64,000 bases of DNA from Lysinibacillus fusiformis (GTDB taxonomy: Bacteria; Bacillota; Bacilli; Bacillales_A; Planococcaceae): the NCBI RefSeq assembly GCF_007362955.1, contig NZ_CP041696.1, forward strand, positions 620,001 to 684,000, given 5' to 3'. Within the stretch, counting starts at the first letter, position 1. Every line of letters starts with the position of its first letter. A model generated the notes under the pieces. That model was given only the letters and a program-made list of their open reading frames with translations. It searched no databases and was not told the origin of the DNA. The translations under genes and the position numbers were made by a program. Positions 1-7,412 of the stretch are shown one piece after another.

Positions 1-243
1 AATAAAAACGATGACACTATTTATCATTAAAAAGTACCCTAGTTGCATGCCATAAAACACTGCAAAAGGATCGCGAATAACAAATACGGCTAATGCTCCA
101 CCGATTGAACCAAATAAGACTGCTAGTAGAAGTATTGTGAAAGCAGAAAAATATAGATTTTTCTTTTTTCTATAAAATATAAATCCAATAATATTTGCAA
201 TAACGATAAAAAAAACCATAAGTATTATGAAAAAACTATCCAT
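1..243 (-). CDS. Partial small membrane protein, unknown function
   Basis: An open frame runs from an ATG at 243 leftwards off the window edge (81 codons seen, no stop). A good ribosome binding site (GGAGG, at 253-257 on the plus strand) precedes the ATG. The translation starts MDSFFIILMVFFIVIANIIG, then has a basic loop (YRKKKN), a second hydrophobic helix and the beginning of a third, so it is a multi-pass inner-membrane protein with its N-terminal helix at the start. I do not recognise the family. The C-terminus lies outside the window, so topology and length stay open. Confidence 0.5.
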   Translation of the reverse strand, partial: MDSFFIILMVFFIVIANIIGFIFYRKKKNLYFSAFTILLLAVLFGSIGGALAVFVIRDPFAVFYGMQLGYFLMINSVIVFI

Positions 244-542
244 TTAACTCACCCTCCATAAACATATTTTACCGTTCGGGCTAAAAACCTTGTTGAACTA
301 TTCTGCGCGTTGGTTTAATAATACCTCAAATCAGATTCATTTGGATATTTCTTTCCATTTACCACTCCAGCCAATTGTCTAACGATGGTTCACGATGCAC
401 TATTTGTGGCAGGCCATCCCTTTCATTTAATCAATTATAAAAAGGCACAAGACTCCCTCAAATAAATTAAATTTCATCGAGTTAATAACCCTTCTCTCTT
501 ACATTTTTATACATATCATTAAAGATGAAAGGAGGGAAAATA
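244..542. other. Intergenic stretch without a clear gene
   Basis: About 300 bases between the partial membrane gene and the exosporium-like gene. I see no open frame with a ribosome binding site. An antisense open frame over 482-757 has no start signal and overlaps the exosporium-like gene, so it is not called. Confidence 0.4.
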
Positions 543-1144
543 ATGTGCATAGACAAAAATAATTGTATTTGTTTATCTACACCTAGAAAATGCGATGCGT
601 CTGGTCCATTTGTAGCTATCGATATAAAATGCATAAACACACCTGTTGGCAACAACGAAGGTTCAATAATTTCTTTTTCCTCTGGAATTTCAAATTCTGT
701 AGTTATTATTGTAGGCACTTTAATGGGAGCTAGTCTCATAGGGTTTGGTACTGCCATAAATGGCGTGGCAATACGATAGACTTAACTGGAATTCCAAGCG
801 AAGCCTTCTCAGTTCCACGCAATGGTAATATTACTGCTATTTCCGCAACATATGATTACTTTTTAGATCTTAACCGAGGAGGGTTTACTACTATAACAGC
901 TCAAATCTATCGTGCTCCTGTAGAAAGTAACATCTTTACTGCTACAAATGCACGTGTTGATTTAGCTCCACCTGTCGCCGGAGTTCCAGCAGGAATAACT
1001 TTTGGTTCAGCAGAAATAGAGCCAGTACATGTCTCCGTTGGTGATCGTTTATTGATGGTATTTTTTATTTCATCTGTAATAAATCCTCCTGCATTAATCA
1101 CCACAGTTACCGGTAATGCCAGTGCGGGTATTAATATTGTATAA
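543..1144 (+). pseudogene. Exosporium glycoprotein BclB-like protein, broken by a frameshift
   Basis: The start is the ATG at 543, about 7 nt after a strong GGAGGG site (531-536); an ATG at 525 lies upstream of that site. Frame one (543-779) gives a Cys-rich head (MCIDKNNCICLSTPRKCD) then a glycine/serine hydrophobic segment (VVIIVGTLMGASLIGFG) typical of the C-terminal domain of BclB-type exosporium proteins. It stops at 777-779. In another frame the same domain continues from about 767: NTIDLTGIPSEAFSVPRNG through to SAGINIV and a TAA at 1142-1144. The two halves join with a one-base loss near 765-770 (GTGGCAATACG). No collagen GXX repeats are present, so it is a BclB-domain protein without the stalk. 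The family is exposed on the spore surface. Either a true mutation or a sequence indel explains the break. Confidence 0.6.
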
Positions 1145-1160
1145 AAGAATTCCCTCTAAA

Positions 1161-2034
1161 CTAAGTGCATGATCGATACATGCACTTAGTTATTTGTGGA
1201 AAACTATCACGTTCGTTTAACCAATTATAAAACGGTACTGGACGTTCTTTGTGGGTCTTGTCCTCCACAGATGATGATTTACTAGACTTCATGCTTGAAC
1301 GCTCAACAGCCTTACTATAAGCCCCTACAAATACAGCTCTTAATGTACTAGCAACTGTCAGTACACCTTCTTTAATGTCCAAAGCAATTTTGAATAGGAC
1401 GTTCTTAGCTTTTATGAAGTCAGGTGCACTATGAACCTGAGCAGCTAATACAACCTTATGTAATTCATCTTTTAGGTTATCTGCTAAAGGTAAGCTATTC
1501 ATGAAATCAAACAGTATCACTTGATACTCATTCATGTATTCCTTACAAGCTTCTTTCTCAGCGTGAGCATCTATATATACTTGCTGTAAAGTGCTTGTTT
1601 TAAAAGAAGAAAGATTAAAAGATTTAGATGATTGGTTTTCAGATTGTGGAGGACAAACCGCGTCATTACTAGCTTCGTTAGCTGTCTCTCGTTGGGACAC
1701 GCTCGATGGGACATAAGGTAAAATACGATAAATACTAGCCCCTTTTATGCCGTTTAATTTCGTACCAGGTTTTATCGATGATACCCAATGACTCTAATTT
1801 CTTAATTGACCGATAAACTGTCTTTGTACTAATCTCTAATGCTGTAGCAATTGTGGCTGCCTTCAAATGACAAGCCCCCGGATGTTCCAGTGAATGACTA
1901 GCAAGCTTGAAAACGATGGCACGTTCACTCTCAGTTAAATTAAAGTAATGAACTGCTATGTGGTCCTCCAAACTCTTATCCATATCTGCTACTGATTCAA
2001 ATGTTGTGTATGCTGCTAAGTATTCAAATGCCAT
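1161..2034 (-). pseudogene. Helix-turn-helix protein (replication/regulator type), frameshifted
   Basis: Translation from ATG 2034 (site GAGGTG upstream; a GTG at 2043 is in frame but lies within the site) gives a winged-helix-like DNA-binding domain: LTESERAIVFKLASH, then ATIATALEISTKTVYRSIKK and LESLGIIDK. It stops at 1735. The other frame continues without loss from GASIYRILPYVPSSVSQRE into a Ser/Lys-rich tail ending at 1161. One extra G in the GGGG run at 1738-1741 accounts for the shift, so an intact gene would code for about 290 residues. This domain plan resembles HTH proteins of Bacillus plasmids and phages that serve in replication or regulation; the exact role is not known. It forms an operon with the 64-aa gene upstream. 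Confidence 0.6.
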
Positions 2035-2068
2035 CGTTTTCACCTCACTTTATTGGTCCGTATACCGA

Positions 2069-2263
2069 TTACTTAAATTTATCTTCTACAGCTGATAGAC
2101 CTTCGTTTATGATTCCTAGTAGTATAGTTGCAAACTCAACAACTTCATTGGATTCGTTGTGCTTGATAGTTCCTTTCAAGCAACCTTTTACGGTAGATAA
2201 TACGAGTGTTTGTTCAAATAAATAATTAGATCGTTTTTGCTCAAGCTTAAAATAATTGTTCAT
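2069..2263 (-). CDS. Small hypothetical protein upstream of the HTH gene
   Basis: Sixty-four residues, ATG at 2263, preceded by a clear GAGGAGA site at about 2271-2277. It is charged at the N-terminus (MNNYFKLEQKRSNYLFEQ) with a hydrophobic helix near residues 43-55 (VEFATILLGIINEGLSAV). I do not recognise a family. It lies 34 nt upstream of the HTH gene and reads away from the XRE-type regulator across the palindrome at 2317-2355, so it is probably the first gene of an operon controlled there. Confidence 0.5.
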   Translation of the reverse strand: MNNYFKLEQKRSNYLFEQTLVLSTVKGCLKGTIKHNESNEVVEFATILLGIINEGLSAVEDKFK

Positions 2264-2316
2264 GGGTTTCTCTCCTCAAAAGTAATTTAATAAAACTTAT
2301 TAGTTATAATATAAAC

Positions 2317-2355
2317 CCTAAAATTTATAAACGCAATTCTTTTATAACTTTTAGG
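2317..2355. promoter_or_regulatory. Palindromic operator between divergent small phage-type genes
   Basis: CCTAAAATTTATAA (2317-2330) and TTATAACTTTTAGG (2342-2355) are inverted copies differing at one base, separated by 11 nt. A further half-like TCTAGGTTTTA lies at 2371-2382 next to a TATAAT-like box (about 2389-2394) for the plus-strand regulator. The placement between divergent genes fits a Cro/CI-like switch. This is an inference from symmetry and position. Confidence 0.5.
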
Positions 2356-2434
2356 TTATTTTTTATTTCATTCTAGGTTTTAATCATATATAATAAGTTC
2401 AAGGAGTAATTACAAAAGCGAGGTGTGTAAAATT

Positions 2435-2641
2435 ATGATGGCTGAAAAAATCCGGATGTTATTAGCGAAGAAGGATATGAAACTTACCCAATTGGCAGAA
2501 ATGTTGGGAACGTCTCAACCAAACCTATGGAAGAAAATGAAGCGTGATAATTTTAGCGAAAGGGAGCTATTAGAAATTGCTGAAGTGCTTGGAGTTAAAT
2601 ACGAAGCGAATTTTATCTTAGAGGACGAAACAAAGATATAA
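2435..2641 (+). CDS. Small XRE/Cro-type DNA-binding regulator
   Basis: Sixty-eight residues from the ATG at 2435, which sits 9 nt after GAGGTG (2420-2425); the upstream GTG at 2423 lies inside that site. The protein is a single helix-turn-helix: EKIRMLLAKKDMKLTQLAEM, GTSQPNLWKKMKR, then ELLEIAEVLGVKYEANFIL, the normal layout and length of one-domain Cro/XRE repressors. It reads divergently from the small gene at 2263 and sits next to a near-perfect inverted repeat that is its likely operator. Probably a prophage or plasmid-derived switch protein. Confidence 0.75.
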   Translation: MMAEKIRMLLAKKDMKLTQLAEMLGTSQPNLWKKMKRDNFSERELLEIAEVLGVKYEANFILEDETKI

Positions 2642-2655
2642 CTCAGAAGTAGAAG

Positions 2656-2805
2656 ATGAGGGATAGTTTTTTGAATACATTAGAACAAACAACAAACGAA
2701 TTGCTTGAAAAAGGTTATACAATTGAGGAGATTAAAGCAGCTTTTGAGGAAGTAATTGATAAAGCGATACAACCGAAGAATGATGTTGAGACAGATAACA
2801 ATTAA
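2656..2805 (+). CDS. 49-aa hypothetical protein following the XRE regulator
   Basis: A short open frame begins MRDSFLNTLEQTTNELLEKG and ends with a TAA at 2803-2805. A TTG at 2671 after GAGGG is an equally good start and gives MNTLEQTT. The sequence is acidic and mostly helical. It lies 14 nt downstream of the XRE gene and runs straight into a terminator hairpin, so it is probably the second gene of that transcript. Family unknown. Confidence 0.45.
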   Translation: MRDSFLNTLEQTTNELLEKGYTIEEIKAAFEEVIDKAIQPKNDVETDNN

Positions 2806-2822
2806 TGTTGTCTGTTTTTTGT
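2791..2822 (+). terminator. Rho-independent terminator of the XRE transcript
   Basis: ACAGATAACA and TGTTGTCTGT pair over ten positions (one wobble) around a 5-nt loop, followed by a T-rich run. It overlaps the end of the 49-aa frame. Confidence 0.7.
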
Positions 2823-2858
2823 TTTTCCAATAAACTGTTATTATAGGAGGGATGTACT

Positions 2859-3107
2859 ATGCATGTTGGAAAAGTAAAGTGGTTTGAATCATTATGGTCA
2901 GTTTTATTGTGCTTCATATTAGCACCGTTATCAGGATATCTTTCTCTATTTCCAGCTATTATATTTTCTATTTTAAGAATAAGAAAAGAAATAAAGAGGA
3001 TGATTATCAATAAGCAAAATAATTTACCATTGAATCACAAAATTCCTTACGAAGGACCGAAAAAGGTAAAAGAGGATATTGTTACACAAATTAAGTCACT
3101 CAAATGA
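2859..3107 (+). CDS. Small membrane protein, unknown function
   Basis: Eighty-two residues from an ATG at 2859 preceded by AGGAGGG. One or two hydrophobic segments (SLWSVLLCFILAPLSGYL, then FPAIIFSILRI) precede a basic cytoplasmic tail (RKEIKRMIINK). No family recognised. It stands alone between two terminators (2791-2822 and 3095-3118), so it is a separate transcription unit. Confidence 0.5.
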   Translation: MHVGKVKWFESLWSVLLCFILAPLSGYLSLFPAIIFSILRIRKEIKRMIINKQNNLPLNHKIPYEGPKKVKEDIVTQIKSLK

Positions 3108-3118
3108 GTGGCTTTTTT
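3095..3118 (+). terminator. Terminator of the small membrane protein gene
   Basis: GTCACTC-AAAT-GAGTGGC hairpin followed by six T residues, overlapping the stop codon region of the gene ending at 3107. Confidence 0.7.
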
Positions 3119-3268
3119 CATGCATAAAAATGCTCCCTTTGTATGCATAAGATTATTTACTTTTAATCTTCTATTTAAATAACTCTTTTCTTATAACCAT
3201 CTCCATTTTTGTCTAAACTAAAAGTAGTCTCAAGAGTAAACTCTAACTTCTAAAAGAAGGAGAAAAAA

Positions 3269-4429
3269 ATGAAGAAAAAAATTATCTCATTAGCAAGTCT
3301 AACAGTAATACTGTTACTTTCTGGATGTTGGGATGTTTCTGAACCCCAAAGAATGTATTATATTCATGGAGTAGGTATAGATTTCAAGGATGGCCAATAT
3401 GAAATTTCCATGCAAATTATTGACTTTTCAAACGTAGCTAAATCTGACCAACCAATCCCAACTCCAACGCAAGCTGAAATTGGAATTTCAAAAGGTAAAA
3501 CAATGGAAGAAGCTTTTTTTAAATTATATCGTTCCATTGATCAAAAAGTATTTTGGGGCCATATGACCTATCTTCTTTTATCTGAAGAGGCAATGAAAAA
3601 TGAGCATGCTATCCCAATTATTGATAGTTTATTACGTTTTAGGGAAACAAGATATCAAATTTGGGTTTATTGCACCCAAGATTCTATAAAAGATATTCTA
3701 TTAATTACACCGATTTTAAACAAATCTCTTACTTCATCCAAACTTAGTACCCCGCTTGATTCTGGTGCAAAAGAAACTATTATTCAACCTGTAAATTTAC
3801 GGAATTTAATGATTTCATTGAATGAACCGAGTCATGAAATTAGTATACCTTTAGTTACTATTAATAAAAATCATTGGGAGACATCCGAGCAGTCACCTAA
3901 GGAAACTGCATTAACAGGTGTAGGCATACTGTCTAAAGATGGTTTTAAAGGTTTTATCAAGGACAATGCTGTGCGGGGGAGTCAATGGATGAGTGATGAA
4001 AAAAATCGAGGAGAAATAACCTTTAAATTAGAAAATGGTGATCAAGATCATTTAACAGTAGGTATAGAAAAATTAAAAGTAGAAATAAAACCCATTGTAA
4101 AAAGTAATCAAGTTAAATTTGATGTTGATATTAAACTCAATGCCAATATTAATGGTTTTAAGGGGAAATTAACAACTGATGAAATAAGAAAACGCATTGT
4201 TAAAGAAATTAAAAAAGATATTAAAGAAACATATGAAGAAGGGTTACAGTTAGACACTGATATTTACCGTTTATCTGAATACCTATATCGATACAATGTA
4301 AAAGAGTGGAAGAAGTTGGAGGAGGATGGTAAAGTGCCTTTAACTAAAGATTCGATTAGTAACATAAATGTTTACGTAAATAAAATAAATCCAGGTAGAA
4401 AAACATTTGAAGAAACACTTAATAATTAG
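3269..4429 (+). CDS. Ger(x)C-family spore germination lipoprotein, orphan
   Basis: The 386-residue protein is the C subunit type of a spore nutrient receptor, normally anchored as a lipoprotein on the spore inner membrane beside GerA- and GerB-type membrane subunits. The signal peptide MKKKIISLASLTVILLLSGC has a lipobox with Cys20, followed by the family signature WDVSEPQRMYYIHGVGID. The repeat-like body and the C-terminal region (residues about 265-380, KLKVEIKPIVKSNQVKFDVD) fit the family, and the length is normal (about 370-400). Site AGAAGGAG precedes the ATG at 3269. No gerA- or gerB-type partner is in the window, so it may modify a receptor coded elsewhere or be a leftover of a lost operon. 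Confidence 0.85.
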   Translation: MKKKIISLASLTVILLLSGCWDVSEPQRMYYIHGVGIDFKDGQYEISMQIIDFSNVAKSDQPIPTPTQAEIGISKGKTMEEAFFKLYRSIDQKVFWGHMTYLLLSEEAMKNEHAIPIIDSLLRFRETRYQIWVYCTQDSIKDILLITPILNKSLTSSKLSTPLDSGAKETIIQPVNLRNLMISLNEPSHEISIPLVTINKNHWETSEQSPKETALTGVGILSKDGFKGFIKDNAVRGSQWMSDEKNRGEITFKLENGDQDHLTVGIEKLKVEIKPIVKSNQVKFDVDIKLNANINGFKGKLTTDEIRKRIVKEIKKDIKETYEEGLQLDTDIYRLSEYLYRYNVKEWKKLEEDGKVPLTKDSISNINVYVNKINPGRKTFEETLNN

Positions 4430-4435
4430 TAAAAA

Positions 4436-4469
4436 GACCAGGTACTCATTCTTAAAGTGAGTCCTGGTC
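4436..4469. terminator. Hairpin serving convergent transcripts
   Basis: GACCAGG...CCTGGTC with inner CTCA/TGAG pairing. A run of five A on the left (4431-4435) gives a U-tract for minus-strand transcripts; the plus side is weaker. It lies just after the germination gene. Confidence 0.6.
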
Positions 4470-4722
4470 ATTTGTTTATATGGCTTAATAGTAATTCTTC
4501 AACTTGCGTTTTTAATGCTTGATTAGCAAAGCATAATACTTCATCTTCTCCAGCTGTTTTTACTATCACATCACTAAAATATTCATCTGCATTTACCCAT
4601 TTTAATACTTCAATGTTTTTCTTAGCTAAAAGACGTTTCTTGTTATAAAAATCATTTCTTAAATCTTTTAATAAACCATCTAAAAGTCTTCTTACAAACT
4701 TTCGAAAAGGTGGTACAATATT
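4468..4722 (-). pseudogene. C-terminal gene fragment without a start
   Basis: On the minus strand an open frame of about 84 codons ends with TGA at 4468-4470. It reads coherently: RRLLDGLLKDLRNDFYNKKR, then NIEVLKWVNADEYFSDVIVK and QALKTQVEELLLSHINK. It begins right after a TAG at 4723-4725 with no usable start codon or ribosome binding site. The helical, charged pattern looks like a real protein tail, so I call it the remnant of a deleted gene. Family unknown; probably phage-derived from context. Confidence 0.35.
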
Positions 4723-4808
4723 CTAATAATTGCAAGAAAGGAAGTGATGGCTTATGGCATATATGGCAAAAAAGGCTTTTAAAATTATTATGCTAAGGAG
4801 ATGTTACA

Positions 4809-5363
4809 TTGAAAATCGAAGAAATCAAATCAGAAACAGAAAGATTAACGTTGAGGCCATTACGAAACCAGGATTATGAACGATGGTTAGAGGGATTTAG
4901 TAAACGACTCCCCTCTCAGAACATATATGATGACGACATAATGGATTTGACTGAATGGACCCAGAAAAAATTCAACGATGTGGTTACAAAACATCGAGAA
5001 TTAGCCAATCAGGATGAAGCGTACGTTTTTGGTGTTTTTCGGAAGTCAGATCAAAAACATATAGGTAAGGTTGAATTTTCTACAATTATGAGAGATGAAT
5101 TTCAGTGGGGCCTTCTGGGTTATACGATTCATAATCAATTTTGGAAAAATGGATACGGTAAGGAGGCTGTTAAAGAAGGCATTCGTATCGCTTTTAAAGA
5201 CCTTGGTTATCATCGTATCGAAGCTCATATCAATGTTGATAACACGCCCTCAATTCGATTGGCTGAAAGTGTCAGGATGGTCTATGAATGTACGAGAAAG
5301 GGATTTATTTATGAATTTGGTGGTTGGACCGATAACCTAGTGTACTATATGAATTCAAAATAG
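4809..5363 (+). CDS. GNAT-family N-acetyltransferase (RimJ/RimL type)
   Basis: The 184-residue protein starts at TTG 4809, 8 nt after AAGGAG. The opening SETERLTLRPLRNQDYERW is the usual start of the RimJ/RimL subgroup. The acetyl-CoA binding region reads WGLLGYTIHNQFWKNGYGKE with EAVKEGIRIAFKDLGYHRIE after it, and the C-terminal IRLAESVRMVYE matches the motif where family members carry ARVLEKAGF. It transfers an acetyl group from acetyl-CoA to an amine; the substrate (protein N-terminus or small molecule) cannot be read from sequence. The normally conserved KxGF is degenerate (VRMVY), which may affect function. Confidence 0.8.
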   Translation: MKIEEIKSETERLTLRPLRNQDYERWLEGFSKRLPSQNIYDDDIMDLTEWTQKKFNDVVTKHRELANQDEAYVFGVFRKSDQKHIGKVEFSTIMRDEFQWGLLGYTIHNQFWKNGYGKEAVKEGIRIAFKDLGYHRIEAHINVDNTPSIRLAESVRMVYECTRKGFIYEFGGWTDNLVYYMNSK

Positions 5364-5394
5364 GTACAAAATAACTCCTAAAGTGACACAAAAA

Positions 5395-5427
5395 AAGCCC
5401 AGGCTCAAAATTGAGTACCTGGGCTTT
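5395..5427. terminator. Bidirectional terminator
   Basis: AAGCCCAGG and CCTGGGCTT arms with an inner CTCA/TGAG pair. An A-run on the left and TTT on the right let it end the plus-strand acetyltransferase and the minus-strand secreted protein. Confidence 0.75.
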
Positions 5428-5433
5428 AAATAG

Positions 5434-5745
5434 TTATTTTACTCTAGCAAGTTGACCTCTATACAAGTAGGCTCCCGGCCAACTTTCATTCGGAACATAA
5501 AATATTGTACCACTATAAACTATTGGAAGTCTTGGTGGATCTTGTTCAATAGTCACTCTACTAGTAAATGATGGCCCCTTATATACTTGTAGATATATTT
5601 CATGAGGCATTGTTGGTTCTGAGGAAGAATAATTAACTGATAGAGTTTTTGGAGAATCAATTTCCTGTGCTGAAGAACTTAATGCTCCTGTAAACATTAG
5701 AGCCCCACAAACAACTAAACCAGTAAATATTTTTGATATTTTCAT
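5434..5745 (-). CDS. Small secreted protein, unknown function
   Basis: The 103-residue frame begins MKISKIFTGLVVCGALMFTG followed by ALSSSAQE, a classic Sec signal peptide with likely cleavage after SSA or SAQ. The mature part of about 75 residues is Pro/Tyr/Ser-rich (SEPTMPHEIYLQVYKGPSF, VPNESWPGAYLYRGQLARVK) and cysteine-free. Site GGAG precedes the ATG at 5745. The tail resembles short beta-rich bacteriocin-like or cell-surface proteins, but I do not recognise it. It is a lone gene followed by a bidirectional terminator. Confidence 0.55.
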   Translation of the reverse strand: MKISKIFTGLVVCGALMFTGALSSSAQEIDSPKTLSVNYSSSEPTMPHEIYLQVYKGPSFTSRVTIEQDPPRLPIVYSGTIFYVPNESWPGAYLYRGQLARVK

Positions 5746-5870
5746 AAATTATGTACTCCTTTTGTAATATCTTTTTTAAATATATACATACTAATCGTAT
5801 GTCGCTATAGCATACCCTCGAGTTACTATTATCCTATTATTCCCTAAAATAGAAATTAAATCTAATATTT

Positions 5871-5981
5871 ACGCCAAAACACACCACACATACCGCCTTT
5901 TTTTTGGCGTGTTAAATTAACTACTTTAAAAATGCGCCAAATCACGCCAATTATACCGGCATTTTTTGGCGTGTTATTATT
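5871..5981. repeat. Two diverged 48-bp direct repeats, each able to fold
   Basis: Copy one (5871-5919) and copy two (5934-5981) share ATACCG, a T6-8 tract and GGCGTGTTA in the same order. Each starts with CGCCAAA-type sequence complementary to its own TTGGCGTG end; in copy two, CACGCCAA and TTGGCGTG are a perfect 8-bp stem. They stand between the secreted protein gene and the lysis cassette. Confidence 0.6.
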
Positions 5982-6122
5982 TTTTTATATAACTTAAGTA
6001 ACATTTTTAGTGAAATTCACATTAAAACACTTGATATTTTTATTTAAATTAGTTCATATACTAAGATAATAGTTTTCACTAAATCGTCACTTTAGTATCA
6101 TGTAATAAGTAATAAGAAATAA

Positions 6123-6152
6123 GACCAGCTCGGCTAATTAGCTTTGCTGGTC
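6123..6152 (-). terminator. Terminator of the lysis cassette
   Basis: GACCAGC...GCTGGTC with an inner AGCTAATTAGC palindrome; on the minus strand it is followed by TTATTTCTTATT. It lies 7 nt after the endolysin stop. Confidence 0.65.
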
Positions 6153-6158
6153 ATTTGT

Positions 6159-6821
6159 TTACTTATTACGTCGTTGCTGAATCGTAATATACAAGCCTAA
6201 CAATCTATCACTTGTCATAGTACCATTCTGTAAATCCTTCAAATGTGATTCCTGAATAATACCGTCCTTTACTGCTTGTGCAATAAAGTTTTCTGTTTCA
6301 GTTTTCATAGCTGGTGAACCTGGGTTCCAATTTGTCATTTTGATTTCCTCCTTTTTGTCTTCCACAATTAATTGAACTTGTCCTTTGCTATTAGTTGGGA
6401 CAGTTACTTTTCCTTCTAATTTGTAGCCTTTAGGCATTAACCAAGTTGGTTTCACTTCAAAGTGTGGTCGGTCAATAGCATTAGTCCATGTACCTCCCCA
6501 CTCGATGCCTATCTTCTTAGCAATGGCACCGACTTTATTTAAAGTAGTCACATCATATAAAGATTGTGGAGGACCCACAGCAATATCCCACGCTAGGCGT
6601 GATTTGTGATTACTGTCTAATGTCCAAGTAACAATTTGCCCTGGTCGAGTGCGTCCTTGTGCATAGAGGTAATTTTGGCGTGCTTGTGAACGATATGTTT
6701 CAGTAATGAAGATATTTGTAATTCCTACCTTGTAGCACTCCTGGAACAAAAGACGACAGGCTGTTTGTGCAGCCGCCGTTAGTTCATTTAAATCTCGACA
6801 TGTAGTTGTTACACTTGTCAT
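6159..6821 (-). CDS. Phage endolysin, M15-family L,D-type peptidase
   Basis: A 220-residue lysin that cleaves peptidoglycan stem peptides at phage release. The N-terminal M15 (VanY/CwlK-like) domain occupies about residues 10-125, with zinc ligands visible as His72 and Asp79 (NHKSRLAWDI) and His120 (DRPHFE). A linker around 130-150 leads to a C-terminal segment (MTNWNPGSPAMKTETENFIA) with short predicted helices, probably a cell-wall targeting or activation tail. Its ATG overlaps the holin stop as ATGA, showing translational coupling in a holin-endolysin cassette. No phage structural genes adjoin it, so it belongs to a prophage remnant. The length is normal and the gene looks intact. Confidence 0.88.
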   Translation of the reverse strand: MTSVTTTCRDLNELTAAAQTACRLLFQECYKVGITNIFITETYRSQARQNYLYAQGRTRPGQIVTWTLDSNHKSRLAWDIAVGPPQSLYDVTTLNKVGAIAKKIGIEWGGTWTNAIDRPHFEVKPTWLMPKGYKLEGKVTVPTNSKGQVQLIVEDKKEEIKMTNWNPGSPAMKTETENFIAQAVKDGIIQESHLKDLQNGTMTSDRLLGLYITIQQRRNK

Positions 6822-7222
6822 TTTGCTTCTCCCTCCCCTGTTGTATCTTTTACAATTGATAAGATATTCTTGATGAAATTCGGTGTAGGTAAGCCCATTT
6901 TTGTACCGTTTTCTGTGATAAAAATAAATTCGAGTACACAGAATGCAATGGCTGCTCCATCACCTGCGTACTCGATACCTGGAATAACTAAAGCTAATAA
7001 ATACACCGAACCAACTAGCATTAAATAATAAATCTTTCGAATAATACCGTTGAAACCAACACGGCTGTTCAAGTTACGATTGAAGATACCGCCCATAATA
7101 CCAGTGACATAATCAATCGCCATAAAGCCAATTAACACAGTTACAGCCATTCCTAGACCATCCACAGCATAGGACACTAAAGCACCAATTAATCCACTGA
7201 TTGCTGCTACCCATTTTTCCAT
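6818..7222 (-). CDS. Phage holin (toxin secretion/phage lysis type)
   Basis: The start is ATG 7222 (MEKWVAAISGLIGALVSYAV), 5 nt after AAGGAAGTG; an upstream in-frame ATG at 7261 lies in a terminator. The protein has 134 residues with three or four membrane segments (residues 3-22, 24-45, 67-90 and about 95-110), the family core IDYVTGIMGGIFNRNLNSRV, and a soluble charged tail. This matches the Cp-1/phi105-type holin family that forms membrane holes so the endolysin reaches the wall. The ATGA overlap with the endolysin marks one lysis operon. Confidence 0.85.
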   Translation of the reverse strand: MEKWVAAISGLIGALVSYAVDGLGMAVTVLIGFMAIDYVTGIMGGIFNRNLNSRVGFNGIIRKIYYLMLVGSVYLLALVIPGIEYAGDGAAIAFCVLEFIFITENGTKMGLPTPNFIKNILSIVKDTTGEGEAK

Positions 7223-7251
7223 TACAACACTTCCTTTTTTTCCATAATAAA

Positions 7252-7279
7252 AGCCCTCCACACCTGATTGTGGAAGGCT
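7252..7279 (-). terminator. Stranded terminator upstream of the holin
   Basis: AGCCCTCCACA and TGTGGAAGGCT pair over eleven positions; in the minus direction TTTTATTATGG follows. It would end transcription arriving from genes that are no longer there, since the integrase gene starts only 130 bp away in the opposite direction. Confidence 0.65.
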
Positions 7280-7412
7280 AAATATTTATTGTATTTTTGA
7301 TTTAAGATATTCAATTACACCCCGATAGAAATAGATGAATTACCATTCTAAATACATAGAGGGCAGGCTATTTTGCTTGCTCTTTTCTTTTACAAAAGAA
7401 AGGAGAATTTAT

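Larger units (their letters stand above)
5746..6158. other. Gene-free stretch with two hairpin repeats
   Basis: No gene is seen. It contains the promoter side of the secreted protein gene, the paired repeats at 5871-5981, an AT-rich tract and the endolysin terminator. Confidence 0.5.

Noticed and set aside
482..757. Antisense open frame of 91 codons over the exosporium-like gene
   Set aside because: No ribosome binding site, and the plus strand has a recognisable BclB-type domain.
765..775. Programmed -1 frameshift in the BclB-like gene
   Set aside because: No slippery heptamer or downstream pseudoknot visible; a plain indel is simpler.
2732..3010. Minus-strand frame opposite the small membrane protein
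   Set aside because: No site, overlaps a terminator and a better plus-strand gene.
4747..4782. 11-codon frame before the GNAT gene as a leader peptide
   Set aside because: Has a ribosome site but no attenuator structure follows; kept as a possible chance frame.
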